Part shown: positions 16,207 through 25,499 of the stretch, one piece after another | Layout: the number at the start of each line of letters is the position of its first letter | Position numbering within the stretch: the first letter of the stretch is position 1 | Assembly: GCF_001270495.1 (NCBI RefSeq) | Contig: NZ_LGUR01000072.1 | Coordinates: 68,675-132,674, forward strand | Source: Streptomyces viridochromogenes | Lineage (GTDB): Bacteria > Actinomycetota > Actinomycetes > Streptomycetales > Streptomycetaceae | Direction of reading: 5' to 3' | Length of the DNA stretch: 64,000 nt | Translations under genes and position numbers: made by a program | Notes under the pieces: model-generated | Database searches by the model: none | Told to the model about the DNA's origin: nothing | What the model saw: the letters and a program-made list of their open reading frames with translations, nothing else

Positions 16207-19200
16207 GTGGGTAGGCGGCGTGGTCCGCCGGTGGACGCGAGGACGGAGCCATTGGTCGGCAAGGGGCCATCGTGGGGTCGGCGGTCGGGCGTGACGGCTG
16301 CGGAGACGGGACTGGCACAGGCTGTCGGAGGCATGGCGGTCTCCGGGGCGCTGCATGTGGAGGGCGATGTCACCCTCGCCGGTCCGGCCGCGGCGCGGAC
16401 CGGGTATCGCGAGCAGACCCGTCGTATCGCACCCCCGGAACTGCTGGGACGCGAGGAGGAGCTCGCCGCCCTGGCCGCGTTCTGTACCGGACCGGTGGAG
16501 AGCCCGTATCTGTGGTTGAGGGGGCGTGCCTGGGCCGGGAAGTCGGCCCTGCTGTCGTGGTTCGCCCTGCACCCGCCCAAGGGGGTGAGGGTGGTGCCGT
16601 TCTTCATCACCGGGCGCTTCGCCGGGCAGAACGACCGGATCGCGTTCTGCGATGTGGTGATGGAACAGCTGGCCGCGTACCTCGGGCAGCCGCTGCCCGT
16701 GCAGGTGACCGAAGCGACGCGCGAGGCTCATCTGCTGCGTCTGGTCTCCGAGGCCGCCCGCCGGTGCGCGGACGAGGGCAGTCGCCTGGTCCTGATCGTG
16801 GACGGACTGGACGAGGACTCCGGTGTCACCGTGCTGCCCCAGTCGTACAGCATCGCCGCTCTGCTCCCTGCCCGGCCGGACGCGGGGATGCGCGTCGTCG
16901 TGGCCAGCCGGCCGAGTCCGCCGATCCCCGCCGACGTGCCGCCGAACCACCCCTTGCGTGATCCCTCCGTCGTGCGCGAACTCTCGCCGTCGCCGCATGC
17001 GGAGGCGGTCCGGGCGGACGCGGAGCGGGAACTCCAGCGGCTGCTGGACGAGTCGGGGCCGGCCGGGGAGATCCTGGGCCTGATCACGACCGCCGGCGGC
17101 GGCTTGAGCGAGGGTGACCTGGCCGAGCTCACGGGCGAATCGGCTTACACCGTCGGGCGCCATGTCCGGACCGTGACGGGCCGCACCTTCATCCCGCTCA
17201 TCAGCTCGTGGGGCGGTCAGGAGGTGTATGCGCTGGGCCACGACGAGCTGCGCGTCACGGCGCTGTCCATGCTGGGTGGCGGCGCGGTCGCCCGCTACCG
17301 CGACCGGCTGCATCACTGGGCAGACGCACACCGGGCGCGGGGATGGCCCCGCGATACGCCCGAGTATCTGTTTCTCGGCTACTTCCGGCTGTTGCAGGAC
17401 TCGCGTGATCTGCCGCGCATGGTCCAGTGCGCCACGGAGGTCGCCCGCCACAACCGCATGCTCGACACCACCGGCGGCGACGCGGCCGCGTTCACCGAGA
17501 TCGCGGCGGCGCAGGAGCTGATCCTGGGGCAGGACGACCCCGACCTGCTCGCGATGGCGCGGCTGGCGCTGCACCGCGACAACCTCAAGGCGCGTAACGA
17601 CCGGATTCCGACCGCGTTGCCCGCCCTCTGGGCGGCATTGGGGAACCACCAGAGGGCGGAGGCCCTCATCCACAGCGTTCTCATTCCCGAGCGCCGCAAC
17701 AAGGCGGTGCTGTGTCTGCTCGAGACGCTGCTCAGGGCCGGCGACCTGGAACGTGCCAGGGCCCTCGCCGACTCGGCGCCGGGCCCGGGCCCGCGTTCAC
17801 GAGCACTCGCCGACGTGGCGAAGGCGGCGTGCGCGGCCGGGCAGCTGGAGCTGGCGGAGGAGCTGTGTCTCGCCGTGGAGGATCCGCGCCAGCAGGTGAG
17901 CGCGCTCTCGGACCTCGTGCGGGCGGCCGCGCGCGCCGGGGACCAGGTGCGTGCCGTCCGTCTCGTGGCGCGGGCGGAGTCGGTGGCGCGTGGCATCGGC
18001 AGAACGCTGCACAGGGCCCATGCGATGGCAGGCGTGGCCACTTCCCTCGATCTGATGGGCGACCACGAACGCGCGTGGTCCTTGGCTCGGACCATTCCGC
18101 ATCCGTACAAGCAGGCGCGAACGCTGTGCAATCTCGCGGTCGGCGCCGCGCTGGCGGGTGACCGGACCCGCTGCGAAGCACTGTGCCGGGAGGCCGAGGA
18201 CCTCGCGTGCTCCCTTTCCAGCCCGGGCGAGACGGCCAGGGTGCTGGCGATGCTGGCCCGCACCTCGGCACGCGCCGGCATGCCCGAACGTGCCCGCGAA
18301 CTGGCCCGCAGAGCCGATGCGCTGGCCCACGTCATCGGCGATCCCGGCCAGCGGGCGACCGCCCTCGCCGGGGTGGTGCCGGCCATCGCCGTCGCCGGAG
18401 ACCCGGCGCGGGCGCAGCTCCTGGCCCGCGGCATTCCCGTGCCGACGCACAGGATCAATGCGCTGCTGCGGCTGGCGGGAACCGACACCGTCAGTGTCCG
18501 GGCGTGCCTCGATGAACTCATCGGTGCGGTGGAGGGTGAGAAGAGGGCTGCCTCCGGGCCCGGTGGCACGGACGGAGACCTCGCCCATTTCGCCCGCACG
18601 GCCGCGTTCGAGCTGAGGGAGGGCTCGCTCGCCGAATCGATCGCGTCGCGGGTCCACGACCCGGGCCGTCGGGTACGGCTCCTGCTGGAGCTGGCCACGG
18701 GCGCGGCCGTCGACGGTGCTCATGACGAGGCCCGGAGCCTCAGAGGGCAGGCGGAGGCGGCCGTCCCGTCGTTGCCCGATCCGGACGAGAAGACCGAGGC
18801 CATGGTGGCCGTCGCGCATGTCGACGTCCTCCTCGGCCAGGAGGCCCGGGCCCGTGCGCTCGCAGAGCAGGTGGAGGCCCGGATGCGTGACGCCGGCTCC
18901 AGCACCCGCCATCAGTTGCAGGCGCTGCTCAACCTCGCCCGTGCGATGGCCGTGATGGGTGACGGGGAGCGGGTCAAAGGGCTGGCCCACGAGGTGAGAC
19001 GGCTCGCCTGCGCCATGTGCGACGAGGGCGAGCGGACACGGGCACTGAACGAGCTGGTGGACGTGGCCGTGATGACCGGGGACCACGGGTGGGCGGAAGA
19101 GGTCGCTCGCGATGTCGATCATCCCTTCCGGCGTGCGCTGGCTCTCGTCAAGCTGGCCCGCACCGCCGCGTCGACCGGTGCTCCCGAGCGGGCGGCGCGC

Positions 19201-19539
19201 CTCGCGCGCGAAGTCGAAGCCCTGGTCGACAGCGCGCACAGCAACGACAACTGGCCTCAGCTGCTCTCCGATCTCACCGACGTGCTCATCACGTTGGGAG
19301 ATCACGCGCGTGCGGAGGCCGTGGCGCGCAGGATCCGCGACCCCCGCCCGCAGGCACAGGCGCTGCTGAAGGTGGCGAGAGGGACCAGCCCCGCGCATGC
19401 CCGGCGGCTGCTCGCCCGGGTGCTGCACACGGCGGGGTGGGCGGAGCCGCTGGCGAGCCTGGGACCGCTGGCGCCGTCGGTGGTGACAGCGGTGGTGGAC
19501 GGACAACTGGGTCCGTCCAGGGCGTTGACGGACCCGTGA
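16207..19539 (+). CDS. NLR-like STAND ATPase with TPR-like superhelical repeats
   Basis: About 1110 residues. The start is uncertain: GTG codons at 16207, 16231 and 16291 are candidates, and the last would place the Gly-rich motif AQAVGGMAVSGALHVEGD at the extreme N-terminus. Then come ELLGREEELAAL, a P-loop GRAWAGKS (about 106-113), Walker B LVLIVDGLDED (about 193-203) and MRVVVASRP, the usual STAND/NACHT order. From about residue 440 onward the protein is made of degenerate 35-45-residue TPR-like units (AGD..RA..LA..I.DP...ALA.L..A). Such proteins sense a trigger through the repeats and oligomerise. Pairing with the upstream 2TM gene suggests an immune or cell-death module. Confidence 0.8.
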   Translation: MGRRRGPPVDARTEPLVGKGPSWGRRSGVTAAETGLAQAVGGMAVSGALHVEGDVTLAGPAAARTGYREQTRRIAPPELLGREEELAALAAFCTGPVESPYLWLRGRAWAGKSALLSWFALHPPKGVRVVPFFITGRFAGQNDRIAFCDVVMEQLAAYLGQPLPVQVTEATREAHLLRLVSEAARRCADEGSRLVLIVDGLDEDSGVTVLPQSYSIAALLPARPDAGMRVVVASRPSPPIPADVPPNHPLRDPSVVRELSPSPHAEAVRADAERELQRLLDESGPAGEILGLITTAGGGLSEGDLAELTGESAYTVGRHVRTVTGRTFIPLISSWGGQEVYALGHDELRVTALSMLGGGAVARYRDRLHHWADAHRARGWPRDTPEYLFLGYFRLLQDSRDLPRMVQCATEVARHNRMLDTTGGDAAAFTEIAAAQELILGQDDPDLLAMARLALHRDNLKARNDRIPTALPALWAALGNHQRAEALIHSVLIPERRNKAVLCLLETLLRAGDLERARALADSAPGPGPRSRALADVAKAACAAGQLELAEELCLAVEDPRQQVSALSDLVRAAARAGDQVRAVRLVARAESVARGIGRTLHRAHAMAGVATSLDLMGDHERAWSLARTIPHPYKQARTLCNLAVGAALAGDRTRCEALCREAEDLACSLSSPGETARVLAMLARTSARAGMPERARELARRADALAHVIGDPGQRATALAGVVPAIAVAGDPARAQLLARGIPVPTHRINALLRLAGTDTVSVRACLDELIGAVEGEKRAASGPGGTDGDLAHFARTAAFELREGSLAESIASRVHDPGRRVRLLLELATGAAVDGAHDEARSLRGQAEAAVPSLPDPDEKTEAMVAVAHVDVLLGQEARARALAEQVEARMRDAGSSTRHQLQALLNLARAMAVMGDGERVKGLAHEVRRLACAMCDEGERTRALNELVDVAVMTGDHGWAEEVARDVDHPFRRALALVKLARTAASTGAPERAARLAREVEALVDSAHSNDNWPQLLSDLTDVLITLGDHARAEAVARRIRDPRPQAQALLKVARGTSPAHARRLLARVLHTAGWAEPLASLGPLAPSVVTAVVDGQLGPSRALTDP

Positions 19540-19768
19540 GGCGCTCGTGTGGGGCATGTCTCGTCCGGTCGAAGATCACCAGGTCAGCGTCGGCTCGCCA
19601 GCCCCCACGCCGCCCCGAACGGACTTCCCGAGTGGTGAACCAACGGCCGCGAACCTAGCGTCGTACTAAAATTTCCGGCTTGTTACGGAGCTGGAGCCGG
19701 ACAACCCCAGGCAAACCTGTGGCCCGCCAGCGCCCCGGAGGCATCCGGGATCGAGACGCGAGGACCGG
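19540..19768 (+). promoter_or_regulatory. Leader of the Pls/PosA-type gene
   Basis: This 229-base gap follows the STAND gene. It contains an AT-richer patch GTCGTACTAAAATTTCC (around 19660) that could include a -10 element, and GAGGACCGG just before the NRPS ATG. No terminator or operator is clear. Confidence 0.3.
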
Positions 19769-22700
19769 ATGGCAGCCATACACGAGGGCAGTGCTCTCGG
19801 CCTGCTCGATGAGGAGATCCGCGAGAAGTTCGGCGACACGGCCCGTTTTTCCGGAGGTCAGGCGGCCTCCCCGCGCACCCTCGTCGATGTCTTCGAGGCG
19901 TCCGTACGGTCGTTTCCGGACGAGCCGGCCCTGGACGACGGCACGACCAGCCTGACCTATCGTGCCCTGGCCGTCGAGGTGCAGCGGCTGCGGCGCAGGC
20001 TCGCCGCGGCCGGGGTCGGGCTCGGGGACCGGGTGGGCGTGCGGGTGCCGTCCGGGACCAATGACCTCTACGTGGCGATCCTCGCCGTGCTCGCGGCCGG
20101 TGCCGCCTATGTCCCGGTCGACGCCGAGGACCCGGACGAGCGGGCCGAGCTGGTGTTCGGGGAGGCGGATGTACGGGCCGTCATCGGTGCGGGGCACGAG
20201 ATCGCCCTCCACGGCACGTCCGCGTCCTCCGCCGGCCGTCCCGGCGTCGAGCACGACGCGTGGATCATCTTCACGTCCGGCTCCACCGGGAAGCCGAAGG
20301 GCGTCGCCGTCTCGCACCGCAGTGCCGCCGCGTTCGTGGACGCCGAGGCCGCGCTGTTCCTCACCGAGGAGCCGATCGGGCCCGGGGACCGGATCATGGC
20401 GGGTCTGTCGGTCGCCTTCGACGCGTCCTGCGAGGAGATGTGGCTGGCCTGGCGGTACGGCGCCTGTCTGGTGCCGGTGCCGCGCTCGCAGGTCAGGAGC
20501 GGTGCCGATCTGGGGCCCTGGCTGGTCGAGCAGGAGATCACCGTGGTGTCCACGGTTCCCACGCTGGCGGCGCTCTGGGAGCCCGAGACCCTCAACGACG
20601 TACGCCTGCTGATCTTCGGCGGTGAGGCCTGTCCGCCCGAGCTGGCGCAGCGGCTGGTGACCGAGGGGCGCGAGGTCTGGAACACGTACGGGCCGACCGA
20701 GGCGACCGTCGTGGCCTGTGCGTCGCTGATGAGCGGTGCGGAGCCGATCCGAATCGGGTTGCCGCTGGACGGCTGGGAGCTGGCCGTCGTCGACGAGGCC
20801 GGGGAGCCGGTGCCGATGGGCGCCAGCGGGCAGCTGGTGATCGGCGGGGTCGGGCTGGCCCGGTATCTCGACGCCGAGAAGGACGCGGAGAAGTACGCCC
20901 CACTGGAGTCCCTGGGCTGGGAGCGGGCGTATCGCAGTGGCGACCTCGTCAAGGCGGAGCCCGAGGGCCTGGTCTTCCTCGGGCGGGCCGACGAGCAGAT
21001 CAAGCTCGGCGGGCGGCGGATCGAGCTCGGTGAGGTGGATGCCGCGTTGCAGGCGCTGCCGGGGGTGGCCGGTGCGGCCGCCGCCGTGCGGACCGCTCGC
21101 AGCGGCAATCAGCTGCTCGTCGGGTACGTCGTCACCCAGGACGTCTGGGATCAGGCGGCGGCGGTCGAGAAGCTGCGGGCGGAACTGCCCGCCGCGCTCG
21201 TGCCGCTGCTCGCGCCGGTCGAGGAGCTGCCGACCCGTACGTCCGGCAAGGTGGACCGGAACGCGCTGCCCTGGCCGCTGGCGGGCCTGGAGAGCGGCGG
21301 TGGTGGACCGGCCGAGCAGCTCTACGGCACCGAGGCCTGGCTCGCGGAGCAGTGGACCGAGGTGCTCGGCATCCCCGTGACCAGCGCTTCCGATGACTTC
21401 TTCGCGATCGGCGGCAGCAGTCTGGCCGCCGCTCAGCTGACGACGCGGCTGCGGACCCGGTATCCGAGCTCGGCCGTCCTGGACATCTACCAGCAGCCGG
21501 TGCTGCGGAAGCTGGCCCGGCGGCTGGAGGACTCCTCGCAGGACGACGGGGCGGAGCGGACCGTCGCGCCGGTGCCCCGGCGCGCCCAGGTGCTCCAGCT
21601 CCTGCTCCTCGTTCCGCTGTTCTCGCTGCTCGGCCTGCGCTGGACGGTCGCGCTGGCCGTGCTCGGGAATCTGCTGCCCGCCTACGCGTGGCTGCCCACG
21701 GCCCCTTGGTGGCTGCTCGCCGTCGGAGCCGTCGTCCTGTTCAGCCCGCCGGGGCGGCTCGCGCTGGCCGCCGGGGGCGCGCGCCTGCTGCTCAGGGGTG
21801 TGAAGCCCGGCCGGTACGCGCGCGGTGGCAGTGTGCATCTGCGGCTGTGGACCGCCGAGCGGCTGGCCGAGTTCAGCGGGGCGACCTCGCTGACCGGGGC
21901 GTGGCTGGAGCGGTACGCGCGGGCGCTGGGCGCCAAGGTCGGGCCCGATGCCGACCTGCACTCGCTGCCGCCGGTCACCGGGCTGCTCAAGCTCGGGCGC
22001 GGCGCGGCCGTGGAGTCCGAGGTGGATCTGTCGGGGTACTGGCTGGACGGGGACCGGCTGGAGATCGGCGCCGTGAAGGTGGGCGCGCATGCCGTCGTCG
22101 GCACGCGCAGCATGCTCTTCCCCGGTGCCCGGGTGGGCAAGCGGGCCGAGGTGGCACCCGGTTCGGCGGTCACCGGGCAGATTCCCACCGGTCAGCGATG
22201 GGCGGGCGCACCGGCCGTCAAGCTGGGCAAGGCCAAGCGCAACTGGCCGAAGGAACGGCCGCGGCGCGGGACGTACTGGCGTGTCATGTACGGCATCACG
22301 GGCTTCGCGCTCACCGGGCTGCCGGTGCTGGCGGGCGCGGCCGCGTTCCTCGTGGCCCGGGTGTTCTTCACACCGGACGCGCCCCTCACGGGCGCGGCGC
22401 TGGCCCTGGTTCCGGCGACGCTCGCCTTCGGGCTGGCGTACGCCGTGCTGATCCTGATCGCCGTACGGCTGCTGAGCCTCGGGCTGCGCGAGGGCACGCA
22501 TCCGACGCACAGCCGTGTCGGCTGGCAGGCCTGGACGGTCACGCAGCTGATGGACCGCTCGCGGGAGACGCTGTTCCCGCTGTACGCCGGGCTGGTCACG
22601 CCGGTGTGGCTGCGGCTGCTCGGGATGCGGATCGGGCGGGGAGCCGAGGTGTCGACCGTGCTGGCGCTGCCGAGCCTGACCACGGTCGGCGAGGGCGCGT

Positions 22701-23629
22701 TCCTGGCCGACGACACGCTGACCGCGCCGTACGAGCTCGGCGGTGGCTGGATGCGGATCGGGCGGGCGGAGATCGGGCGGCGGGCCTTCCTCGGGAACTC
22801 GGGGATGACCGCGCCCGGGCGGACCGTGCCGGACGGCGGGCTGGTCGGCGTGCTGTCGGCGACGCCGAAGAAGGCCAAGAAGGGCACGTCGTATCTGGGG
22901 CTGCCGCCGGTGAAGCTGCCGCGTGCGGCGGCCGACGGCGACCAGAGCCTGACGTACGACCCGCCGGCCCGGCTGCTGTGGGCGCGCGGGCTGGTGGAGC
23001 TGTGCCGGATCGTGCCGGTGTTCTGCTCGGCGGGGCTGGCGGTGCTGACGATCGCCGCGCTGTGTGCGCTGGGCGTGTGGGCGCCGCTGCTGGCGGGGCT
23101 GGTGCTGCTGGGTGCCGGGGCCGTGGCCGGGCTCGTGTCCATCCTGGCCAAGTGGCTGCTGGTGGGCCGGCATCACAGCGGGGAGCATCCGCTGTGGTCC
23201 GCCTTCGTGTGGCGCAACGAGCTGGCGGACACCTTCGTCGAGGTGCTCGCGGTGCCGTGGCTGGCGGGTTCGGTGCCGGGTACGCCGGTGATGACGGCGT
23301 GGCTGCGCGGGCTCGGCGCGCGCATCGGCAAGGGCGTGTGGGTGGACAGCTACTGGCTGCCGGAGACGGATCTGGTGACGCTGGAGGACGCGTCCACCGT
23401 GAACCGGGGCTGTGTGCTCCAGACGCACCTCTTCCACGACCGGATCTTGCGGACGGATACTGTGGTCCTCCGAGAGGGCGCGACGCTGGGTCCTGGCGGG
23501 ATCGTTCTGCCCGGCAGCGCGATCGGGGCCCGTACGACGCTGGGTCCCGCGTCGCTCGTCATGGCCGCGGAGTCCGTCCCCGACGACACCCGTTGGCTCG
23601 GCAATCCGATCGAGGCATGGCGTCCCTGA
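19769..23629 (+). CDS. Pls/PosA-family single-module membrane NRPS (isopeptide homopolymer synthetase type)
   Basis: 1286 residues, near the roughly 1300 of epsilon-poly-lysine synthetase. Residues about 30-510 form an adenylation domain with IIFTSGSTGKPKGVAVSHR (A3), NTYGPTEATV (A5), YRSGDLV (A7), GRADEQIKLGGRRIELGE (A8) and PTRTSGKVDRNALP (A10, catalytic Lys). A carrier domain follows, with DDFFAIGGSSLAAAQ carrying the phosphopantetheine Ser near residue 551. The rest has three pairs of transmembrane helices separated by left-handed beta-helix-like, acyltransferase-like soluble domains, the layout of Pls. No condensation or thioesterase domain is present. The amino acid used cannot be read with confidence. 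An M1 peptidase gene overlaps its stop. Confidence 0.9.
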   Translation: MAAIHEGSALGLLDEEIREKFGDTARFSGGQAASPRTLVDVFEASVRSFPDEPALDDGTTSLTYRALAVEVQRLRRRLAAAGVGLGDRVGVRVPSGTNDLYVAILAVLAAGAAYVPVDAEDPDERAELVFGEADVRAVIGAGHEIALHGTSASSAGRPGVEHDAWIIFTSGSTGKPKGVAVSHRSAAAFVDAEAALFLTEEPIGPGDRIMAGLSVAFDASCEEMWLAWRYGACLVPVPRSQVRSGADLGPWLVEQEITVVSTVPTLAALWEPETLNDVRLLIFGGEACPPELAQRLVTEGREVWNTYGPTEATVVACASLMSGAEPIRIGLPLDGWELAVVDEAGEPVPMGASGQLVIGGVGLARYLDAEKDAEKYAPLESLGWERAYRSGDLVKAEPEGLVFLGRADEQIKLGGRRIELGEVDAALQALPGVAGAAAAVRTARSGNQLLVGYVVTQDVWDQAAAVEKLRAELPAALVPLLAPVEELPTRTSGKVDRNALPWPLAGLESGGGGPAEQLYGTEAWLAEQWTEVLGIPVTSASDDFFAIGGSSLAAAQLTTRLRTRYPSSAVLDIYQQPVLRKLARRLEDSSQDDGAERTVAPVPRRAQVLQLLLLVPLFSLLGLRWTVALAVLGNLLPAYAWLPTAPWWLLAVGAVVLFSPPGRLALAAGGARLLLRGVKPGRYARGGSVHLRLWTAERLAEFSGATSLTGAWLERYARALGAKVGPDADLHSLPPVTGLLKLGRGAAVESEVDLSGYWLDGDRLEIGAVKVGAHAVVGTRSMLFPGARVGKRAEVAPGSAVTGQIPTGQRWAGAPAVKLGKAKRNWPKERPRRGTYWRVMYGITGFALTGLPVLAGAAAFLVARVFFTPDAPLTGAALALVPATLAFGLAYAVLILIAVRLLSLGLREGTHPTHSRVGWQAWTVTQLMDRSRETLFPLYAGLVTPVWLRLLGMRIGRGAEVSTVLALPSLTTVGEGAFLADDTLTAPYELGGGWMRIGRAEIGRRAFLGNSGMTAPGRTVPDGGLVGVLSATPKKAKKGTSYLGLPPVKLPRAAADGDQSLTYDPPARLLWARGLVELCRIVPVFCSAGLAVLTIAALCALGVWAPLLAGLVLLGAGAVAGLVSILAKWLLVGRHHSGEHPLWSAFVWRNELADTFVEVLAVPWLAGSVPGTPVMTAWLRGLGARIGKGVWVDSYWLPETDLVTLEDASTVNRGCVLQTHLFHDRILRTDTVVLREGATLGPGGIVLPGSAIGARTTLGPASLVMAAESVPDDTRWLGNPIEAWRP

Positions 23630-25050
23630 TGCCGGCCCACCCGGAGCCGGAGAGCGGGGGGTCGGCGGGGAGTGGCATCAGTACGGCGCAGGGAGCACAG
23701 ACAGCGGTGGCAGTTCAGCAGGCGGCGGGCGCGGACCCGTACTTCCCGGAGCACGGCGATCCCCGGTACCGGGTGCACCGGTACGAGCTCGCGCTGGACT
23801 ACCGCCCGGGCCCGAACCGGCTCTCGGGGACGGCCCGGATCAACGCCATCGCGGGACGGGCGCCGCTCACCGAGTTCGTGCTGAACCTGGCCGACTTCCG
23901 GATCGGGCGGGTCCGGGTCGACGGACGGCAGCCGCACTACACCCATCGCGGCGGGCGGCTGCGCGTCCGGCCCGCCAAGCCCGTCCGCGCCGGTGCCGCC
24001 TTCACGGTCGAGGTGCACTGGTCGGGCAACCCCAAGCCGGTGAACAGCCCCTGGGGCGGCATCGGTTGGGAGGAGCTGGAGGACGGGGCGCTGGTGGCGA
24101 GCCAGCCGATCGGGGCGCCGTCGTGGTACCCGTGCAACGACCGGCCCGCCGACAAGGCGTCGTACCAGATCTCGATCACCACACCGTCGGCGTACGCGGT
24201 CGTGGCGGGCGGGCGCCTGCTGACCCGTACGACGAAGGCGTCCACGACCACCTGGGTGTACGAGCAGTCGGCGCCGACGTCCAGCTATCTGGTCGGGCTG
24301 TCGATCGGCAAGTACCAGACGGTACTGCTCGGTGACCCCGGTCTGGGCGGAGTACCGCAGCACGGGCACATCCCGGCGCATCTGCTGCCGGAGTTCTCCC
24401 GGGACTTCGCGCGCCAGCCGCAGATGATGGAGCTCTTCCAGGAGCTGTTCGGGCCGTATCCCTTCGACGAGTACGCGGTCGTGGTGACCGAGGAGGAACT
24501 CGATGTGCCCGTCGAGGCCCAGGGGTTGTCGCTGTTCGGCGCCAACCACGTGGACGGGGCGCGGGGTTCGGAGCGGCTGGTGGCGCACGAGCTGGCGCAC
24601 CAGTGGTTCGGCAACAGCGTGTCCATCGCCAACTGGCGGCACATCTGGCTGAACGAGGGCTTCGCGAAGTACGCCGAGTGGCTGTGGTCGGAGCGGTCGG
24701 GCGGGCGTACGGCGCAGCAACTCGCCGCCACCGCACACCGGTTGCTGTCGTCGATGCCGCAGGATCTGCGGCTGGCGGATCCCGGGCGCAAGTCGATGTT
24801 CGACGACCGGCTCTACGAACGCGGCGGGCTCGTGCTGCACGCGGTGCGCTGCGCGATGGGCGACATCGCCTTCTTCCGCATGCTGCGCGCCTGGGGACAG
24901 CTCCACCGCGGCGGCACGGTGACGACGGCCGCCTTCACCGCGCACGTGGCCCGCTTCGCGACCGAGCCGGTGGACGAGCTGTTCGAGGCATGGGTGTACG
25001 GGACGGCGCTGCCGCCGCTGCCCGGGGCGCCGACGCGGGTGGCGGGCTAG
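23629..25050 (+). CDS. M1 family zinc metallopeptidase
   Basis: About 473 residues. The ATG at 23629 overlaps the NRPS stop in TGATG; an ATG at 23617 is an alternative. The M1 fold is shown by the saddle domain, VTEEELDVPVEAQG (a substitute for the GAMEN exopeptidase loop), the zinc site HELAHQWFGN and, 18 residues on, NEGFAKYAEW. It is short for M1, lacking the large C-terminal helical domain. There is no signal peptide after the Gln/Ala-rich N-terminus. Translational coupling to a Pls-type synthetase suggests degradation or trimming of the polymer, as epsilon-poly-lysine producers also carry polymer-degrading zinc peptidases. That is inference. Confidence 0.9.
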   Translation: MPAHPEPESGGSAGSGISTAQGAQTAVAVQQAAGADPYFPEHGDPRYRVHRYELALDYRPGPNRLSGTARINAIAGRAPLTEFVLNLADFRIGRVRVDGRQPHYTHRGGRLRVRPAKPVRAGAAFTVEVHWSGNPKPVNSPWGGIGWEELEDGALVASQPIGAPSWYPCNDRPADKASYQISITTPSAYAVVAGGRLLTRTTKASTTTWVYEQSAPTSSYLVGLSIGKYQTVLLGDPGLGGVPQHGHIPAHLLPEFSRDFARQPQMMELFQELFGPYPFDEYAVVVTEEELDVPVEAQGLSLFGANHVDGARGSERLVAHELAHQWFGNSVSIANWRHIWLNEGFAKYAEWLWSERSGGRTAQQLAATAHRLLSSMPQDLRLADPGRKSMFDDRLYERGGLVLHAVRCAMGDIAFFRMLRAWGQLHRGGTVTTAAFTAHVARFATEPVDELFEAWVYGTALPPLPGAPTRVAG

Positions 25051-25054
25051 CACA

Positions 25055-25474
25055 ATGGCGGGCGTGACTACGCGTTCCTGCCCGTGCGGGCTGCCCGAGG
25101 GCTACGACAAGTGCTGCGGCCGCTTTCTCCCCCAGTCTCGAACAACCTCGACCGGGGGGACCCCCATCGGCGCGGCGGCCGCGCCGACCGCCGAGGCGCT
25201 CATGCGGTCGCGGTACAGCGCGTTCGTCAAGGGTGATGCGGCGTACCTGCTGCGGACCTGGCATCCGCGGACGCGGCCGCCGCGGCTGGACCTCGATCCG
25301 GGGATGCGGTGGAGCGGGCTGGAGATCCTGGGGACGACCGACGGTTCGGCGTTCCACTCCACCGGGACGGTCACCTTCCGCGCCTCGTTCCGGGGCGGGT
25401 CGCTGCATGAGCGAAGCCGGTTCGAGCGGGTCGACGGGGCGTGGGTGTACGTGGACGGGGAGTTCCTGAGCTAG
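25055..25474 (+). CDS. YchJ-family (UPF0225) SEC-C metal-binding protein
   Basis: 139 residues. The N-terminal CPCGLPEGYDKCCGRFL is the Cys-rich YchJ zinc motif. ALMRSRYSAFVKGDAAYLLRTWHP is the conserved NTF2-like core start. Compared with typical family members there is an extra stretch between them (LPQSRTTSTGGTPIGAAAAP), which coincides with a palindromic repeat. The frame is kept, so the protein is probably intact. It starts four bases after the M1 peptidase stop, suggesting read-through from that operon. Its role is unknown. Confidence 0.88.
   Translation: MAGVTTRSCPCGLPEGYDKCCGRFLPQSRTTSTGGTPIGAAAAPTAEALMRSRYSAFVKGDAAYLLRTWHPRTRPPRLDLDPGMRWSGLEILGTTDGSAFHSTGTVTFRASFRGGSLHERSRFERVDGAWVYVDGEFLS
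25129..25168. repeat. Palindromic dispersed-type repeat inside the ychJ-like gene
   Basis: The segment CCCCCAGTCTCGA..TCGACCGGGGGGACCCCC forms a C-run/G-run hairpin with inner TCGA arms. From memory, very similar elements occur at many intergenic places in Streptomyces genomes. Here it lies in frame within the coding region. Confidence 0.5.
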
Positions 25475-25499
25475 CGGCTCCCGTACCGCCCGCTACGTC

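Noticed and set aside
19655..23437. 1260-codon minus-strand frame opposite the NRPS
   Set aside because: It is a GC-bias shadow: the composition is Arg/Gly/His/Pro-rich with no domains, whereas the plus strand has complete NRPS motifs.
21688..23616. N-terminal extension of the M1 peptidase frame
   Set aside because: It overlaps the NRPS coding region in another frame and is Arg/Gly/Ala-rich; the M1 homology begins after 23629.
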